NCBI RefSeq assembly: GCF_002355855.1
Contig: NZ_AP017655.1
Location: 3,661,001 to 3,725,000, forward strand
Direction of reading: 5' to 3'
Origin: Sphingobium cloacae
GTDB taxonomy: Bacteria; Pseudomonadota; Alphaproteobacteria; Sphingomonadales; Sphingomonadaceae
Length of the DNA stretch: 64,000 bases
Part shown: positions 1 through 8,506 of the stretch, in pieces
Layout: each line of letters begins with the position of its first letter
Numbering within the stretch: position 1 is the stretch's first letter
Translations under genes and position numbers: made by a program
The notes under the pieces: model-generated
What the model was told of the DNA's origin: nothing
Databases searched by the model: none
What the model saw: the letters and a program-made list of their open reading frames with translations, nothing else

Positions 1-1
1 G

Positions 2-181
2 AGCCATGCGGGGATGGGCGTCATCGCTTTCGATGTCGCGCCGGAGGATGGCGCGGTGCTGACCGCCGGTTTCCGGTTCGACGTGCCGGTGCGCTTTGCC
101 GAGGACCGGTTGGACATCAACCGGGCGACCTTTGCCGCCGGGGAGGCTCCGTCGGTGCCGCTGGTGGAGATCAGGGAATGA
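2..181 (+). CDS. GTA/phage tail protein, DUF2460 family (3' end only)
   Basis: The window opens inside this gene; only the last 59 codons are present. The visible peptide contains GFRFDVPVRFAEDRL and ends PLVEIRE, which fits the C-terminus of the DUF2460/TIGR02217 family, the homologue of RcGTA orfg12, a distal tail component. Its stop overlaps the ATG of the next gene (ATGA), as expected for a translationally coupled tail operon. The identification rests on this short C-terminus plus the order of the following genes, which matches GTA clusters of Alphaproteobacteria. Confidence 0.75.
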   Translation, partial: SHAGMGVIAFDVAPEDGAVLTAGFRFDVPVRFAEDRLDINRATFAAGEAPSVPLVEIRE

Positions 182-994
182 GCGTGGACGAGATTCTGGG
201 CAAGCCGCTCTGCACGCTGGCCTTCTGCTGGCGGCTGGAGCGGCGGGACGGGGTGACGATCGGGCTCACCAGCCATGACCGCGATTTGACGGTGGACCAT
301 GTGCGCTATCGCGCCGCGCCGGGGATGATGCCCTCGGCCATTCGCAACGGCATCACGGCGGAGGGCGCGGACATGGATGTGGAGGGCGCGCTGACCTCCG
401 AAGCGATCAGCGAGGCCGATCTGATGGCGGGGCGCTGGGACGGAGCCGCGCTGGAGGTGCGGCTGACCGAGTGGGAGGAACCGGGTGTGCTCTGGCTGCT
501 GCTGGCGCGCGGAGAGATCGGGGCGGTGGGGCGCAAGGGGGGCGCTTTCACGGCGGAACTGATCGGGGCGACCAATGTGCTGCGGAGTGCGGTGGCGCCT
601 TCGACGTCGCCCGATTGCCGGGCGCGGCTGGGGGACCGGCAGTGCCGGGTGGACATGGCGGGACGCAGGCGCGTGGTGGCGGTTTCCGGGGTGGAGGATG
701 GCGTGGCGCAGGTCGATGGGCTGGCGGCGAGCGCTTATGCCTTTGGCACGTTGCGCTGGCTGACGGGCGTCAATGGGGGGGCTGGTTCAGGCGGTGATGG
801 ACAATGCGGCGGACGCGGTGACGCTGGCCGATCCGCCGCCCTTTGCGGTGGAGGCGGGGACATTGGCCCTGCTGACGGAAGGATGCGACCGGCAATTGGC
901 GACCTGCGCGGAGCGCTTCGGCAATGCCGTCAATTTCCGGGGGGAGCCCTATCTGCCGGGGACGGACCTGCTGACCCGTTATCCCGGCGCATGA
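178..994 (+). pseudogene. GTA tail protein, DUF2163 family, frameshifted in a G run
   Basis: The homologue of RcGTA orfg13 (DUF2163/TIGR02218), a tail-tip component of about 271 residues. The first ~200 residues (MSVDEILGKPLCTLAFCW through RWLTGVNGG) are read from 178. The family-typical C-terminus, with EGCDRQLATCAERFGN and a final LLTRYPGA, lies one frame over and ends at 994. The switch falls in seven consecutive G at 775-781; six G would give a continuous ...VNGGLVQAV... reading. Either a base-calling error in a homopolymer or a real one-base insertion explains it. If real, the product is fused out of frame into the next gene and the tail tip is probably defective. The ends overlap both neighbours by 4 bases. 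Confidence 0.8.
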
Positions 995-1404
995 GCGGCG
1001 ATGGCTTTGCGGCGCGGGTCGTCGCGGAGGCGCGGGCGCTGATCGGCGTGCCGTTCCGCCTGCATGGGCGCAGCGCGGAGATGGGGCTGGACTGCGTGGG
1101 GCTGGCGGCGCTGGCGTATCGGCGGGCGGGGCATCGGGGGATGGTTCCGCGCGGCTATGCGCTGCGGACGAGGGACGTGGGGCGGATCGAGGCGTGGCTG
1201 CGCGAGGCGGGGCTGCGGGACGTGGAGAAGGGCGAGGCGGGCGACCTGGCGCTGGTGCGGCCGGGGCCGTTGCACCTGCACCTGATGATCCGGGCGCCGG
1301 GCGGCTTCGTCCATGCCCATGCGGGGTTGCGGCAGGTGGTGGAGATGCCGGGGGATTCGCCCTGGCCGGTCATCGGGCACTGGCGGACGATGGGGGAGAA
1401 GTGA
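991..1404 (+). CDS. GTA NlpC/P60-family cell-wall peptidase
   Basis: A 137-residue peptidase corresponding to RcGTA orfg14 (TIGR02219). The catalytic cysteine is in GLDCVGLA and the histidine in the LHLHLMI segment near residue 90; this is the Cys-His core of NlpC/P60 endopeptidases. In GTA and phage tails such enzymes sit at the tail tip and cleave peptidoglycan stem peptides during DNA entry. The ATG overlaps the stop of the DUF2163 gene. Because that gene is frameshifted, the open frame here also reads continuously from 178, but ATG 991 gives the family-length protein. The next gene starts 3 bases downstream. Confidence 0.85.
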   Translation: MSGDGFAARVVAEARALIGVPFRLHGRSAEMGLDCVGLAALAYRRAGHRGMVPRGYALRTRDVGRIEAWLREAGLRDVEKGEAGDLALVRPGPLHLHLMIRAPGGFVHAHAGLRQVVEMPGDSPWPVIGHWRTMGEK

Positions 1405-1407
1405 GAG

Positions 1408-3618
1408 ATGGCGACGGTTGTTCTGACCGCCGTGGGGACGATGTTCGGCGGTCCCATCGGCGCGGCCATTGGCGGGTTGATCGGCAATGTCTTCGACCAT
1501 GGCGTGCTGTTCAGGCCGAAGGGGGCGCAAGGGCCCCGCTTGCAGGACCTGCATATCCAGACTTCGACCTATGGCACGCAAGTCCCCAAGCTGTTCGGGA
1601 CGATGCGGGTGGCCGGCACGGTCATCTGGGCCACTGACCTGCGTGAGACGAAAACGAAAAGCGGCGGCGGCAAGGGCAGGCCGAGCGTCACCAGCTACAG
1701 CTATTCGGCGAGCTTCGCGGTGGCGCTGTCGGCGCGAGCGGTGCGGTCGGTGAAGCGGATATGGGCCGACGGCAATCTGCTGCGCGGGACGGCGGGCGAT
1801 TTCAAGACGGGGCTGGGGGGTTTTCGGCTTTATGCCGGAGGCGAGGACCATGCCGTCGATCCGCTGATCGCGTCGAAACAGGGGATGGCGCAGACGCCCG
1901 CGCATCGGGGAATCGCCTATGCGGTGTTCGAGGAACTGTCGCTTGCCGATTATGGCAATCGCATTCCGTCGCTGACCTTCGAAGTGGAAGCGGACGAGGG
2001 CGCGGTTTCGGTTGGCGCCATCGGCGCGGCGCTGGGCGAAGGGCGGATCGGCGGCGAGGGGCTGGCGAGCGTGGAAGGCTATGCGGCGGGCGGGAGCGAC
2101 CTGGAGGATGCGCTGGCGCCGCTGGTGGAGGCTTATGGGCTGGCGCTGACGGCGGGTGAGGATGGGCTGGAGATCGTGCCGCCGGGGCGGACGGCATCGC
2201 GCGAGATTCCGGTGTCGGGCCGATGCCGGCGCGTGAACGGGCGGGCGGTGGACGCGCTGGAGCGGTCCGGAGCGGCGGCCGATGCGGTGCCGGTGGCGCT
2301 GTCGGTGCGCTATTATGATGCTGCGCGGGACTATCAGGCGGGGGTTCAGCGGGTGACGCGGCCCGGACCGGGGCGGTCGGAGCAGGGACTGGAACTGCCT
2401 GCCGTGATGAGCGGAGACGCGGCGCGGGGGCTGGCGGCGGAGCGGATGGGCGCGAACTGGGCCGGGCGGGCGGCGCTGACGCTGCGATGCGGGTGGGAGG
2501 CGCTGCGCCATCCGCCCGGTTCGGTGGTCACTGTCGAAGGCGAGGCGGGCCTCTGGCGGATCGAGGAGCGGGAATGGGAGGCGATGGCGGTCCGCCTCTC
2601 CCTGCGCCGGGTGCCGGGGCAGGGCGGGACCATGCCTTCGGGCGCTTCGTCGGGCGCGATCGTGCGGGAAGCCGACGCGCCGCATGGGCCGACCACGCTG
2701 ATGCTGGCGGATTTGCCCAACCTCAGGGACGGGACGCCCACCGCCCCCATCCTCGTCGCGGCGGCGGGCGGAAGCGCGGGCTGGCGCGGGGCGGCCCTGT
2801 TCGTGATGAATGAACTGGGCGAAGCGGCGCCCGCGGGCAGGACCGCGCCGCGCGCCGTGATGGGGCGGGTCGACGCGGCGCTGGCGCCGGGGAGCGCCAC
2901 GCTGGTGGATGAGCGGAATGCGTTGCTCGTCACCTTGATCGCCGAAGACATGGAATTGACGGACGCCAACGAACCGGCTCTCGCGCAGGGGAACAATCTG
3001 TGCCTGGCCGGGGATGAGTTGATCCAGTTCGGCCGGGCGGTGCGGACGGGGTTGCGCAGCTATCGGCTTTCCGGGCTTCGGCGCGGCTTGCGCGGGACGG
3101 AATGGGCCATGGCCGGTCATGCGGCCGGGGAAAGATTCCTGCTGCTGGAGGAGGATCGGCTGGCCGAGCCTCTGGCCGCGCTCGGCATGGAGGGGGAAAC
3201 GGGCGCGACGCTGCGGCTGGGCGCGGTCGGCATCGGCGATGTCGAGCCGGCGGAGGCGGCGCTGGTCATCGAAGGCGAGGCATTGAAGCCGCCGGCCCCC
3301 GTGCATGTCCGGTTGGCGTCCGATGGCGCGGGAGGCTGGCGCATCGGCTGGACGCGGCGCAGCCGTGCGGGGTGGCGCTGGGCGAGCGGCGGGGACGTGC
3401 CGCTGGGGGAGGAGAGCGAGCGTTACGAACTGCGGATTCTGCGCGGCGTCGAGGAGAAGCGCCGCGTCGAAACCGTTATGCCGGAATGGTCCTATGAGGC
3501 CGCCATGATTTCCGAAGACATGGCGGGCGTGGGCGAGTGCGTCGTGGAGATCCGGCAGATCGGCTCCCGCGCGATGGGGCGACCTGCTCGAACGGTCATT
3601 CCGGTCCAGGGCATCTAG
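1408..3618 (+). CDS. GTA/phage tail host-specificity protein
   Basis: A 736-residue tail protein in the position of RcGTA orfg15. It begins with a glycine-rich hydrophobic stretch (residues ~5-35, GGPIGAAIGGLIGN) followed by the conserved tail-fibre-base segment LQDLHIQTSTYGTQVPKLFG. The middle resembles the tail baseplate-hub region of this family and the C-terminus is beta-rich. It is clearly shorter than RcGTA orfg15 (about 1,300 residues) and I see no GTA TIM-barrel-like domain, which matches the shorter form I associate with sphingomonads. The likely role is contact with the recipient cell surface. A good RBS (GTGAGAG) precedes ATG 1408. Confidence 0.8.
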   Translation: MATVVLTAVGTMFGGPIGAAIGGLIGNVFDHGVLFRPKGAQGPRLQDLHIQTSTYGTQVPKLFGTMRVAGTVIWATDLRETKTKSGGGKGRPSVTSYSYSASFAVALSARAVRSVKRIWADGNLLRGTAGDFKTGLGGFRLYAGGEDHAVDPLIASKQGMAQTPAHRGIAYAVFEELSLADYGNRIPSLTFEVEADEGAVSVGAIGAALGEGRIGGEGLASVEGYAAGGSDLEDALAPLVEAYGLALTAGEDGLEIVPPGRTASREIPVSGRCRRVNGRAVDALERSGAAADAVPVALSVRYYDAARDYQAGVQRVTRPGPGRSEQGLELPAVMSGDAARGLAAERMGANWAGRAALTLRCGWEALRHPPGSVVTVEGEAGLWRIEEREWEAMAVRLSLRRVPGQGGTMPSGASSGAIVREADAPHGPTTLMLADLPNLRDGTPTAPILVAAAGGSAGWRGAALFVMNELGEAAPAGRTAPRAVMGRVDAALAPGSATLVDERNALLVTLIAEDMELTDANEPALAQGNNLCLAGDELIQFGRAVRTGLRSYRLSGLRRGLRGTEWAMAGHAAGERFLLLEEDRLAEPLAALGMEGETGATLRLGAVGIGDVEPAEAALVIEGEALKPPAPVHVRLASDGAGGWRIGWTRRSRAGWRWASGGDVPLGEESERYELRILRGVEEKRRVETVMPEWSYEAAMISEDMAGVGECVVEIRQIGSRAMGRPARTVIPVQGI

Positions 3619-3636
3619 AGATTTGGGAGAAGAGGG

Positions 3637-4140
3637 ATGGCGATGGATATGACGCCGCGCTGGGGGTTGCCGCTGCTTTTCGCGGGGCAGGCGCAGAAGG
3701 AACTGTTCCACAATGAATCGCTGACGCGCATCGACATGCTGCTGCATGGCCGGGCGGAAAGCGCCGATCTGACGGAAGCGCCCGCCGGGCCATCCATCGG
3801 CCAGTGCTGGATCGTCGGCGCGGGCGCGTCAGGGGCCTGGGCGGGGCGGGAAGACGCCGTTGCCTGCTGGACGGAGGGCGGCTGGCGCTTCGTTCCGGCC
3901 GCGGCGGGACTGACGCTCTGGGTCGCGGACCGGGGCCATGCGATGCATCATGACGGCACGGCATGGCAGGCTGGCTCCTGCCGCGCCGACGGACTGTATG
4001 TGGATGACGTCCGCGTGGTCGGTGAACGATTGGGCGCGATCGGCGACCCTTCGGGCGGCAGCGTGGTCGATGCGCAGGGCCGCGCGGCGATCGTCGCGAT
4101 TCTCGATATCTTGCGGAGACATGGTTTGATCGCCTCGTGA
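3637..4140 (+). CDS. DUF2793 domain protein, end of the GTA tail operon
   Basis: A 167-residue protein starting MAMDMTPRWGLPLLFAGQAQ, the signature opening of DUF2793. Members of this family follow GTA or prophage tail genes in sphingomonads and rhodobacters and are thought to be tail-fibre or capsid-decoration proteins; the function is not established. It begins 18 bases after the host-specificity gene, with GGGAGAAGAGGG as RBS, so it is probably the last gene of the operon. The C-terminal ~40 residues resemble a short tail-fibre tip. Confidence 0.8.
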   Translation: MAMDMTPRWGLPLLFAGQAQKELFHNESLTRIDMLLHGRAESADLTEAPAGPSIGQCWIVGAGASGAWAGREDAVACWTEGGWRFVPAAAGLTLWVADRGHAMHHDGTAWQAGSCRADGLYVDDVRVVGERLGAIGDPSGGSVVDAQGRAAIVAILDILRRHGLIAS

Positions 4141-4318
4141 CTTCGGCAATAGGCTGGGTCGCGAAGGAGGAGACGCCTTTTAGCTCGACAATGGTGCTAA
4201 ACCCTTCCGGTTGCGTCTTTTTTGCAACAGTTTCACTAATTGCGGACTTGCCATGAAACTTTCTTGTGGATACAGGGTTTCAGCAGTCCTTCGTGACACT
4301 TTTGAAAGGGGAATCCAA

Positions 4319-5383
4319 ATGCGGAAGCTTGCCCTCGCGGCTGTGCTTGCCACTAGCGCCCTGGCCACCCCGGCTCTGGCGCGTGACAATAGCTGGTATG
4401 TCGGCGTCGATGCCGGTGTGCTGCTGGTCGAAGATCAGGATATCAGGTTCAATCGGGGTACGGCGATTGCGGACACCGCTGCAAATGTCGACTACCACAA
4501 GGGCTATGATTTCGACGCCAATATCGGCTACGATTTCGGTGCTTTCCGTCTGGAAGCCGAGGCCGCTTACAAGCGCGCTAAGGTCGATCTGGACAAGGCC
4601 GGTTTCGGTGGCGCGGCTTCGGCTCTCTCGTTCATGCTGAACGGCTTGCTCGACTTCGGTCCCGATGATGGCCTCCAGGGCTTCGTCGGCGGCGGTGCCG
4701 GTGTTTCGCGCGGCAAGCTGGCCAATGACGAAGTGAACGATTCGGACACCGGCTTTGCCTGGCAGGCACTGGCTGGCGTTCGCTATCCGCTGAGCAACAA
4801 TGTCGATGTCTCGCTGAAGTATCGCTTCTTCAACCAGAACAAGATCGATCTGGTGAGCCAGTATGCCGGTCAGTACGGTCCGGCCGGTTCGGACGTCCGC
4901 ACCAAGCTGCGCACGCACAGCATCCTGCTCGGCCTGACCTACAACTTCGGTGAGCCGGCTGCTCCTCCGCCGCCGCCCCCGCCGCCTCCTCCGCCCCCGC
5001 CGCCTCCGCCGCCGCCTCCGCCGGTCGTGGAATGCAGCCCTGGGCCGTACATCGTCTTCTTCGAATGGGACAAGTCGGACATCACGCCTGACGCGGCCAC
5101 CATTCTGGACAACGCGGTTTCGGCCTACAGCAACTGTGGCAGCGCCCAGGTCATGCTGGCGGGTTATGCGGACCGTTCGGGTTCGGCCTCGTACAACGTC
5201 GGCCTGTCGCAGCGTCGTGCTGACTCGGTCAAGGCCTACATGGCCTCGAAGGGTATCCCTGACGGCGTGATGACGACCCAGGCGTTCGGTGAATCGAACC
5301 CCCGCGTCGAAACCGCCGACGGCGTTCGCGAACTGCAGAACCGTCGCGTGGAAATCACCTACGGTCCGGGTTCGGGTCAGTAA
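4319..5383 (+). CDS. OmpA-family outer-membrane protein with polyproline hinge
   Basis: A 354-residue outer-membrane protein. It has a signal peptide (MRKLALAAVLATSALATPALA), an N-terminal beta-barrel of about 190 residues (NSWYVGVDAGV... LLGLTYNFG), then 20 consecutive prolines (bases 4964-5023), then an OmpA C-terminal peptidoglycan-binding domain (FFEWDKSDIT, GYADRSGS, LSQRRADSVKAYM). The barrel sits in the outer membrane and the C-terminal domain ties it to peptidoglycan. I chose ATG 4319 because GAAAGGGGAA precedes it and the signal peptide starts there; an upstream in-frame start at 4211 would bury the signal. A strong terminator follows. Codon use is typical of a highly expressed gene. 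Confidence 0.93.
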   Translation: MRKLALAAVLATSALATPALARDNSWYVGVDAGVLLVEDQDIRFNRGTAIADTAANVDYHKGYDFDANIGYDFGAFRLEAEAAYKRAKVDLDKAGFGGAASALSFMLNGLLDFGPDDGLQGFVGGGAGVSRGKLANDEVNDSDTGFAWQALAGVRYPLSNNVDVSLKYRFFNQNKIDLVSQYAGQYGPAGSDVRTKLRTHSILLGLTYNFGEPAAPPPPPPPPPPPPPPPPPPPPVVECSPGPYIVFFEWDKSDITPDAATILDNAVSAYSNCGSAQVMLAGYADRSGSASYNVGLSQRRADSVKAYMASKGIPDGVMTTQAFGESNPRVETADGVRELQNRRVEITYGPGSGQ

Positions 5384-5417
5384 TCGAATCTCTCCTTCGC
5401 GGGAGAATGAAGGAAGA

Positions 5418-5444
5418 GGGCTGGTCGAAAGACCGGCCCTTTTT
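5418..5444 (+). terminator. Rho-independent terminator after the OmpA gene
   Basis: A 9-bp stem (GGGCTGGTC / GACCGGCCC, one G-T pair) with a GAAA tetraloop, followed by five T. It lies 34 bases after the stop codon. Confidence 0.85.
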
Positions 5445-5636
5445 CATGGGGTCGCCAGCGCGGCGCTTCTCGGACGCGGATCGGCTCTGGAGACAGTGGA
5501 TGGAGGGATCGTATCGCCGCGGAGCGTAGGAAAATCCTTTTCTTTTCGGGCGGTCGATGACAATTTGGTTCGAACGTGCAACAAATCCGTGTCCACCGCG
5601 TTCGTTCCCCATTGTCCAAGTCCGGGAGTCTGCTCC

Positions 5637-6194
5637 ATGAAGTTTGTTCCGATGGCCTGTGCCTTGCCCTTGTTCGCCATTGTCGCAGCCTGCGCAACCA
5701 CGTCCGAGGAAGGGGCCTCCGCTGGCTCTACCTCTGCGGAAGCTCCCGTCGCTCATGCGAAACTCGTGTCCGGGGATGGTGCGGCACGGGGGAATGTGAA
5801 GATAACCCAGGCGGCCGACGGTCTTCATGTTTTCGTGCGCGGGGAAGGACTGACCCCCGGCCTTCATGCGGTTCACGTCCACACGACCGGCGCTTGCACC
5901 GCGCCTGATTTCACGAGCGCGGGCGGACATTGGAATCCGACCGGCCGACTGCATGGGAAGGATAATCCCCAGGGAATGCATATGGGCGACATGCCCAACA
6001 TGCTGGCCGGTTCGGATGGAACGGGCGAGATGGAATATGTCATCCCGGGCGGTCTGATCAGTTCGGGCGCGACGCCGCTGCTGGACGCGGACGGCGCGGC
6101 CCTGGTCATCCATGCCCAGGCGGATGACAATAAGACGGACCCGGCCGGCAATGCGGGCGGCCGCGTGGCATGTGGCGTGCTGACCGCCGGTTGA
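5637..6194 (+). CDS. sodC: Cu/Zn superoxide dismutase, lipoprotein form
   Basis: A 185-residue SodC that dismutates superoxide in the periplasm. The N-terminus is a lipoprotein signal with lipobox AIVAAC, so the mature protein is probably lipid-anchored. Copper/zinc ligands are visible in HAVHVH, GGHWNP, LHGKDNP, HMGD and VIHAQADD, and the disulfide/active-site arginine in GGRVACGV. The start at ATG 5637 gives a normal signal peptide; the reading frame stays open further upstream but without signal features. The gene stands alone, with terminators or convergent genes on both sides. Confidence 0.93.
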   Translation: MKFVPMACALPLFAIVAACATTSEEGASAGSTSAEAPVAHAKLVSGDGAARGNVKITQAADGLHVFVRGEGLTPGLHAVHVHTTGACTAPDFTSAGGHWNPTGRLHGKDNPQGMHMGDMPNMLAGSDGTGEMEYVIPGGLISSGATPLLDADGAALVIHAQADDNKTDPAGNAGGRVACGVLTAG

Positions 6195-6234
6195 TTCGGA
6201 AAAGGCTGAAGGGCGGCTTCTTTCGAGGAGTCGC

Positions 6235-6783
6235 CTACTTGTTCCAGGCGGAATAGTGGGCGATCGGATCATAGATCGCCCCTTCGCGGCCCAGATGGCT
6301 CTCATACAGGGAAAAGCCGTCCACCTGGAACGGCGCACTGGCGAGGCTGGCATGGTTTTCCATGAAGAGGCCGGGCGGGGCCATGGAACGCCCGCCACGC
6401 GCAAGGGTGATGTGCGGCAGATAGGCGCGCCTTTCGGGGTGCAGCCCCATCGTCACGCAAAGATGGTCGATCTTCCGGTGCAAGGCGCTGAGCGCTTCGC
6501 GAGGATGCACCCCGGCCCATAAGGCGTCGGTCCTGCCATTTTTTTCGAACCGGCCGACGCCGGCCAGTGCGATCGAAAAGGGTTGGAAGCGCACCGTTCC
6601 CAAAAGGCCGGCCAAATCATCGGCAACATGTCCGTCCACTTCACCGATGAAGCGAAGGGTCAGATGCAACTGATCGTCCTTCTGCCAACGCGCGCCCGCA
6701 ACGCCCTCCATCAGCGCCAGAAGCTGCGATCGGATGATGAGAGGCGGACGGATGGCGACGAACAGGCGATGCATGGCCTCCAT
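6235..6783 (-). CDS. thpR: RNA 2',3'-cyclic phosphodiesterase (2'-5' RNA ligase family)
   Basis: About 180 residues with the two HxTx motifs of the 2H phosphoesterase superfamily: HLTLRF near residue 40 and HITLAR near residue 125. ThpR hydrolyses RNA 2',3'-cyclic phosphates and can ligate tRNA halves in vitro. The opening HRLFVAIRPP is typical. The start may be the ATG at 6774 instead of 6783; both lack an ideal RBS. It is convergent with sodC and divergent from the Bax-inhibitor gene. Confidence 0.88.
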   Translation of the reverse strand: MEAMHRLFVAIRPPLIIRSQLLALMEGVAGARWQKDDQLHLTLRFIGEVDGHVADDLAGLLGTVRFQPFSIALAGVGRFEKNGRTDALWAGVHPREALSALHRKIDHLCVTMGLHPERRAYLPHITLARGGRSMAPPGLFMENHASLASAPFQVDGFSLYESHLGREGAIYDPIAHYSAWNK

Positions 6784-6893
6784 ATAGGTTTCCGGCGAGG
6801 CACCGTCATCGGCAAGGCGGGTTGAATTAAACGGCGGAACAGACGATAATGGAAGAACCCGGCGTACAGATGCCGGTTAAGGAGAAGTACCTC

Positions 6894-7634
6894 ATGGCCA
6901 ACTGGTCCGACCCCCGTTCCGACATTGCGGGCTTTGGCGGCGGCGCCACGGCGGCGCGCGGCGAGGCGTTCGACGCCGGTCTGCGCAGCTATATGCTGTC
7001 GGTCTATAATTATATGGCGAGCGGCGTCCTGTTGACGGGCGTCGTTGCCATGCTGTTCGCGAGCAGCGGACTTGCCTATCAGATTCTCGCGGGCCCCGGC
7101 ATATTGAAATATGTCATCATGTTCGCGCCGTTGATCTTCGTCATGGTGATGAGCTTTGGCGTCAACCGGCTTTCGACCGTGGCTATGCAGGCGATGTTCT
7201 GGGCCTATGCCGCGGTGATGGGGCTGTCGCTGGCCTCGATCTTCCTCGTTTATACGGGCACGTCGATCGCGCAGACATTCTTTGCGACCGCTGCGGCTTT
7301 CGCGGGGCTCAGCCTTTGGGGCTATACCACGAAGAAGGATCTGTCGGGTTTCGGCACCTTCCTCATCATGGGACTGGTCGGCCTGCTGGTGGCGAGCCTG
7401 ATCAATCTCTTCCTGCGCTCGAGCGCGATGGATCTGGTGATCAGCGTCATCGGCGTCCTGCTGTTCGCGGGACTGACCGCCTATGATACGCAGAAGATCA
7501 AGAGCATCTATGCCCATGTCGCGGGTACGGACATGATGGGCAAGTCGGTGGTGATGGGCGCGCTGAGCCTCTATCTCGACTTCATCAACATGTTCCTGTT
7601 CCTGCTGCGGTTCATGGGCAACAGCCGGGACTGA
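6894..7634 (+). CDS. Bax inhibitor-1/YccA family membrane protein
   Basis: A 246-residue inner-membrane protein with seven predicted transmembrane helices, starting near LRSYMLSVYNYMASGVLLTG, and the C-terminal LYLDFINMFLFLLRF motif of the BI-1 family (compare E. coli YccA/YbhL). Members include pH-sensitive Ca2+ leak channels and modulators of FtsH proteolysis; which applies here cannot be told. AAGGAG seven bases upstream supports ATG 6894 over the in-frame ATG at 6849. A bidirectional terminator separates it from the convergent GST gene. Confidence 0.9.
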   Translation: MANWSDPRSDIAGFGGGATAARGEAFDAGLRSYMLSVYNYMASGVLLTGVVAMLFASSGLAYQILAGPGILKYVIMFAPLIFVMVMSFGVNRLSTVAMQAMFWAYAAVMGLSLASIFLVYTGTSIAQTFFATAAAFAGLSLWGYTTKKDLSGFGTFLIMGLVGLLVASLINLFLRSSAMDLVISVIGVLLFAGLTAYDTQKIKSIYAHVAGTDMMGKSVVMGALSLYLDFINMFLFLLRFMGNSRD

Positions 7635-7655
7635 GCGCGGTTCGTCTCGATCCAA

Positions 7656-7687
7656 AAGCCCGGCGGTCAAGTCCGCCGGGCTTTTTT
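7656..7687 (+). terminator. Bidirectional terminator between Bax-inhibitor and GST genes
   Basis: An 11-bp GC-rich stem (AAGCCCGGCGG / CCGCCGGGCTT) with a 6-base loop and six T downstream. The complementary side carries AAAA before the stem, so it can also serve the minus-strand GST gene, whose stop codon lies in the T tract. Confidence 0.88.
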
Positions 7688-8315
7688 ATTGCCCACCTTG
7701 CTGCACCTCCGCGATCAGGGCGTTGTCCAGCTCCTTCTGGCGTCGATAGGCGGGGCGGTCTCGAAGGCGGGCGGCATAGGCTTCGAAGGCGGGTCGGCTG
7801 GGCATCGTGCCGAACAGCAGACCCCAATCCACCTGCGCGCCGACATAGACATCGGCGGCCGTGAACTGATCGCCGCAAATCCATGCGGGTCCTGAAATCG
7901 CGTTTTCCAATGCGTTCATGGTCTGGTCGAAGGTGCCGTAACCCGCCATGCGCTCCCGCCCCTCGGGCACGACGAAACCGAGCGCCTTGTTCGTGACCGC
8001 CGCTTCCACCGGACCGGCCGCGAAAAAGAGCCAGCGATAATAGTCGGCGCGGCGATCGGGTGGCGGAGCGAGATTGGCGGCGGGGAAGGCATCGGCGAGA
8101 TAGGCGCAGATGGCGGCGGCTTCGGTGACCGTTTGGCCGGCATGGACGATCGCGGGAACCTTGCCCATGGGATTGACGGCGAGATAGCCGGGCGCTTTCA
8201 TGCTGGTATCATAGTCGAGCAGCACCATGTCATAGGGCTCGCCGATTTCCTCCAGCATCCATCGGACGATCTGGCCGCGCGACATGGGGTTTGTGTAGAA
8301 GCTGATGCCTGCCAT
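7686..8315 (-). CDS. Glutathione S-transferase family protein
   Basis: A 209-residue GST with an N-terminal thioredoxin-like domain (ISFYTNPMSRGQIVRWML, NPMGKVPAIV, VTEAAAICAYL) and an all-alpha C-terminal domain. The serine of MSRGQ is the likely glutathione-activating residue. The cis-proline motif is KVPAI. Substrate cannot be predicted. GGGAGAGGAGAG precedes the ATG. It is a single-gene unit sharing a terminator with the convergent Bax-inhibitor gene. Confidence 0.9.
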   Translation of the reverse strand: MAGISFYTNPMSRGQIVRWMLEEIGEPYDMVLLDYDTSMKAPGYLAVNPMGKVPAIVHAGQTVTEAAAICAYLADAFPAANLAPPPDRRADYYRWLFFAAGPVEAAVTNKALGFVVPEGRERMAGYGTFDQTMNALENAISGPAWICGDQFTAADVYVGAQVDWGLLFGTMPSRPAFEAYAARLRDRPAYRRQKELDNALIAEVQQGGQ

Positions 8316-8454
8316 CGGGACTCTCCTCTCCCTTGCCTTGCTTTCCGTTGTAGCAGGTCTGGAGGGAGGGGGGCTACTTCAGGTTGGCGGGCATGTGATG
8401 ACGATCAGCGCAAAAGGGAGGCAAGGTGCCTGCCGATCTTCGCGCGGGAAGCTG

Positions 8455-8486
8455 CAAAAAAGGGCGGCCCGCATGGACCGCCCTTT
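8455..8486 (-). terminator. Terminator of clpA
   Basis: On the minus strand, AAAGGGCGG pairs with CCGCCCTTT and is followed by a run of T, starting 21 bases after the clpA stop. Confidence 0.85.
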
Positions 8487-8506
8487 CTTATCTTGTGGGG
8501 AGAAGC

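Noticed and set aside
775..781. The G run as a programmed ribosomal frameshift site.
   Set aside because: Programmed shifts are known for tail assembly chaperones, not for the DUF2163 gene, and homologues are encoded in one frame. An indel or sequencing error is simpler.
979..3747. A 922-codon open frame on the minus strand opposite the GTA tail genes.
   Set aside because: Arg/Pro/His-rich composition with no motifs; it is the complement of high-GC tail genes whose families are clear on the plus strand.
4961..5030. CCG-rich repeat in the OmpA gene as a CRISPR-like or mobile repeat.
   Set aside because: It is in frame and encodes the polyproline hinge of the protein.
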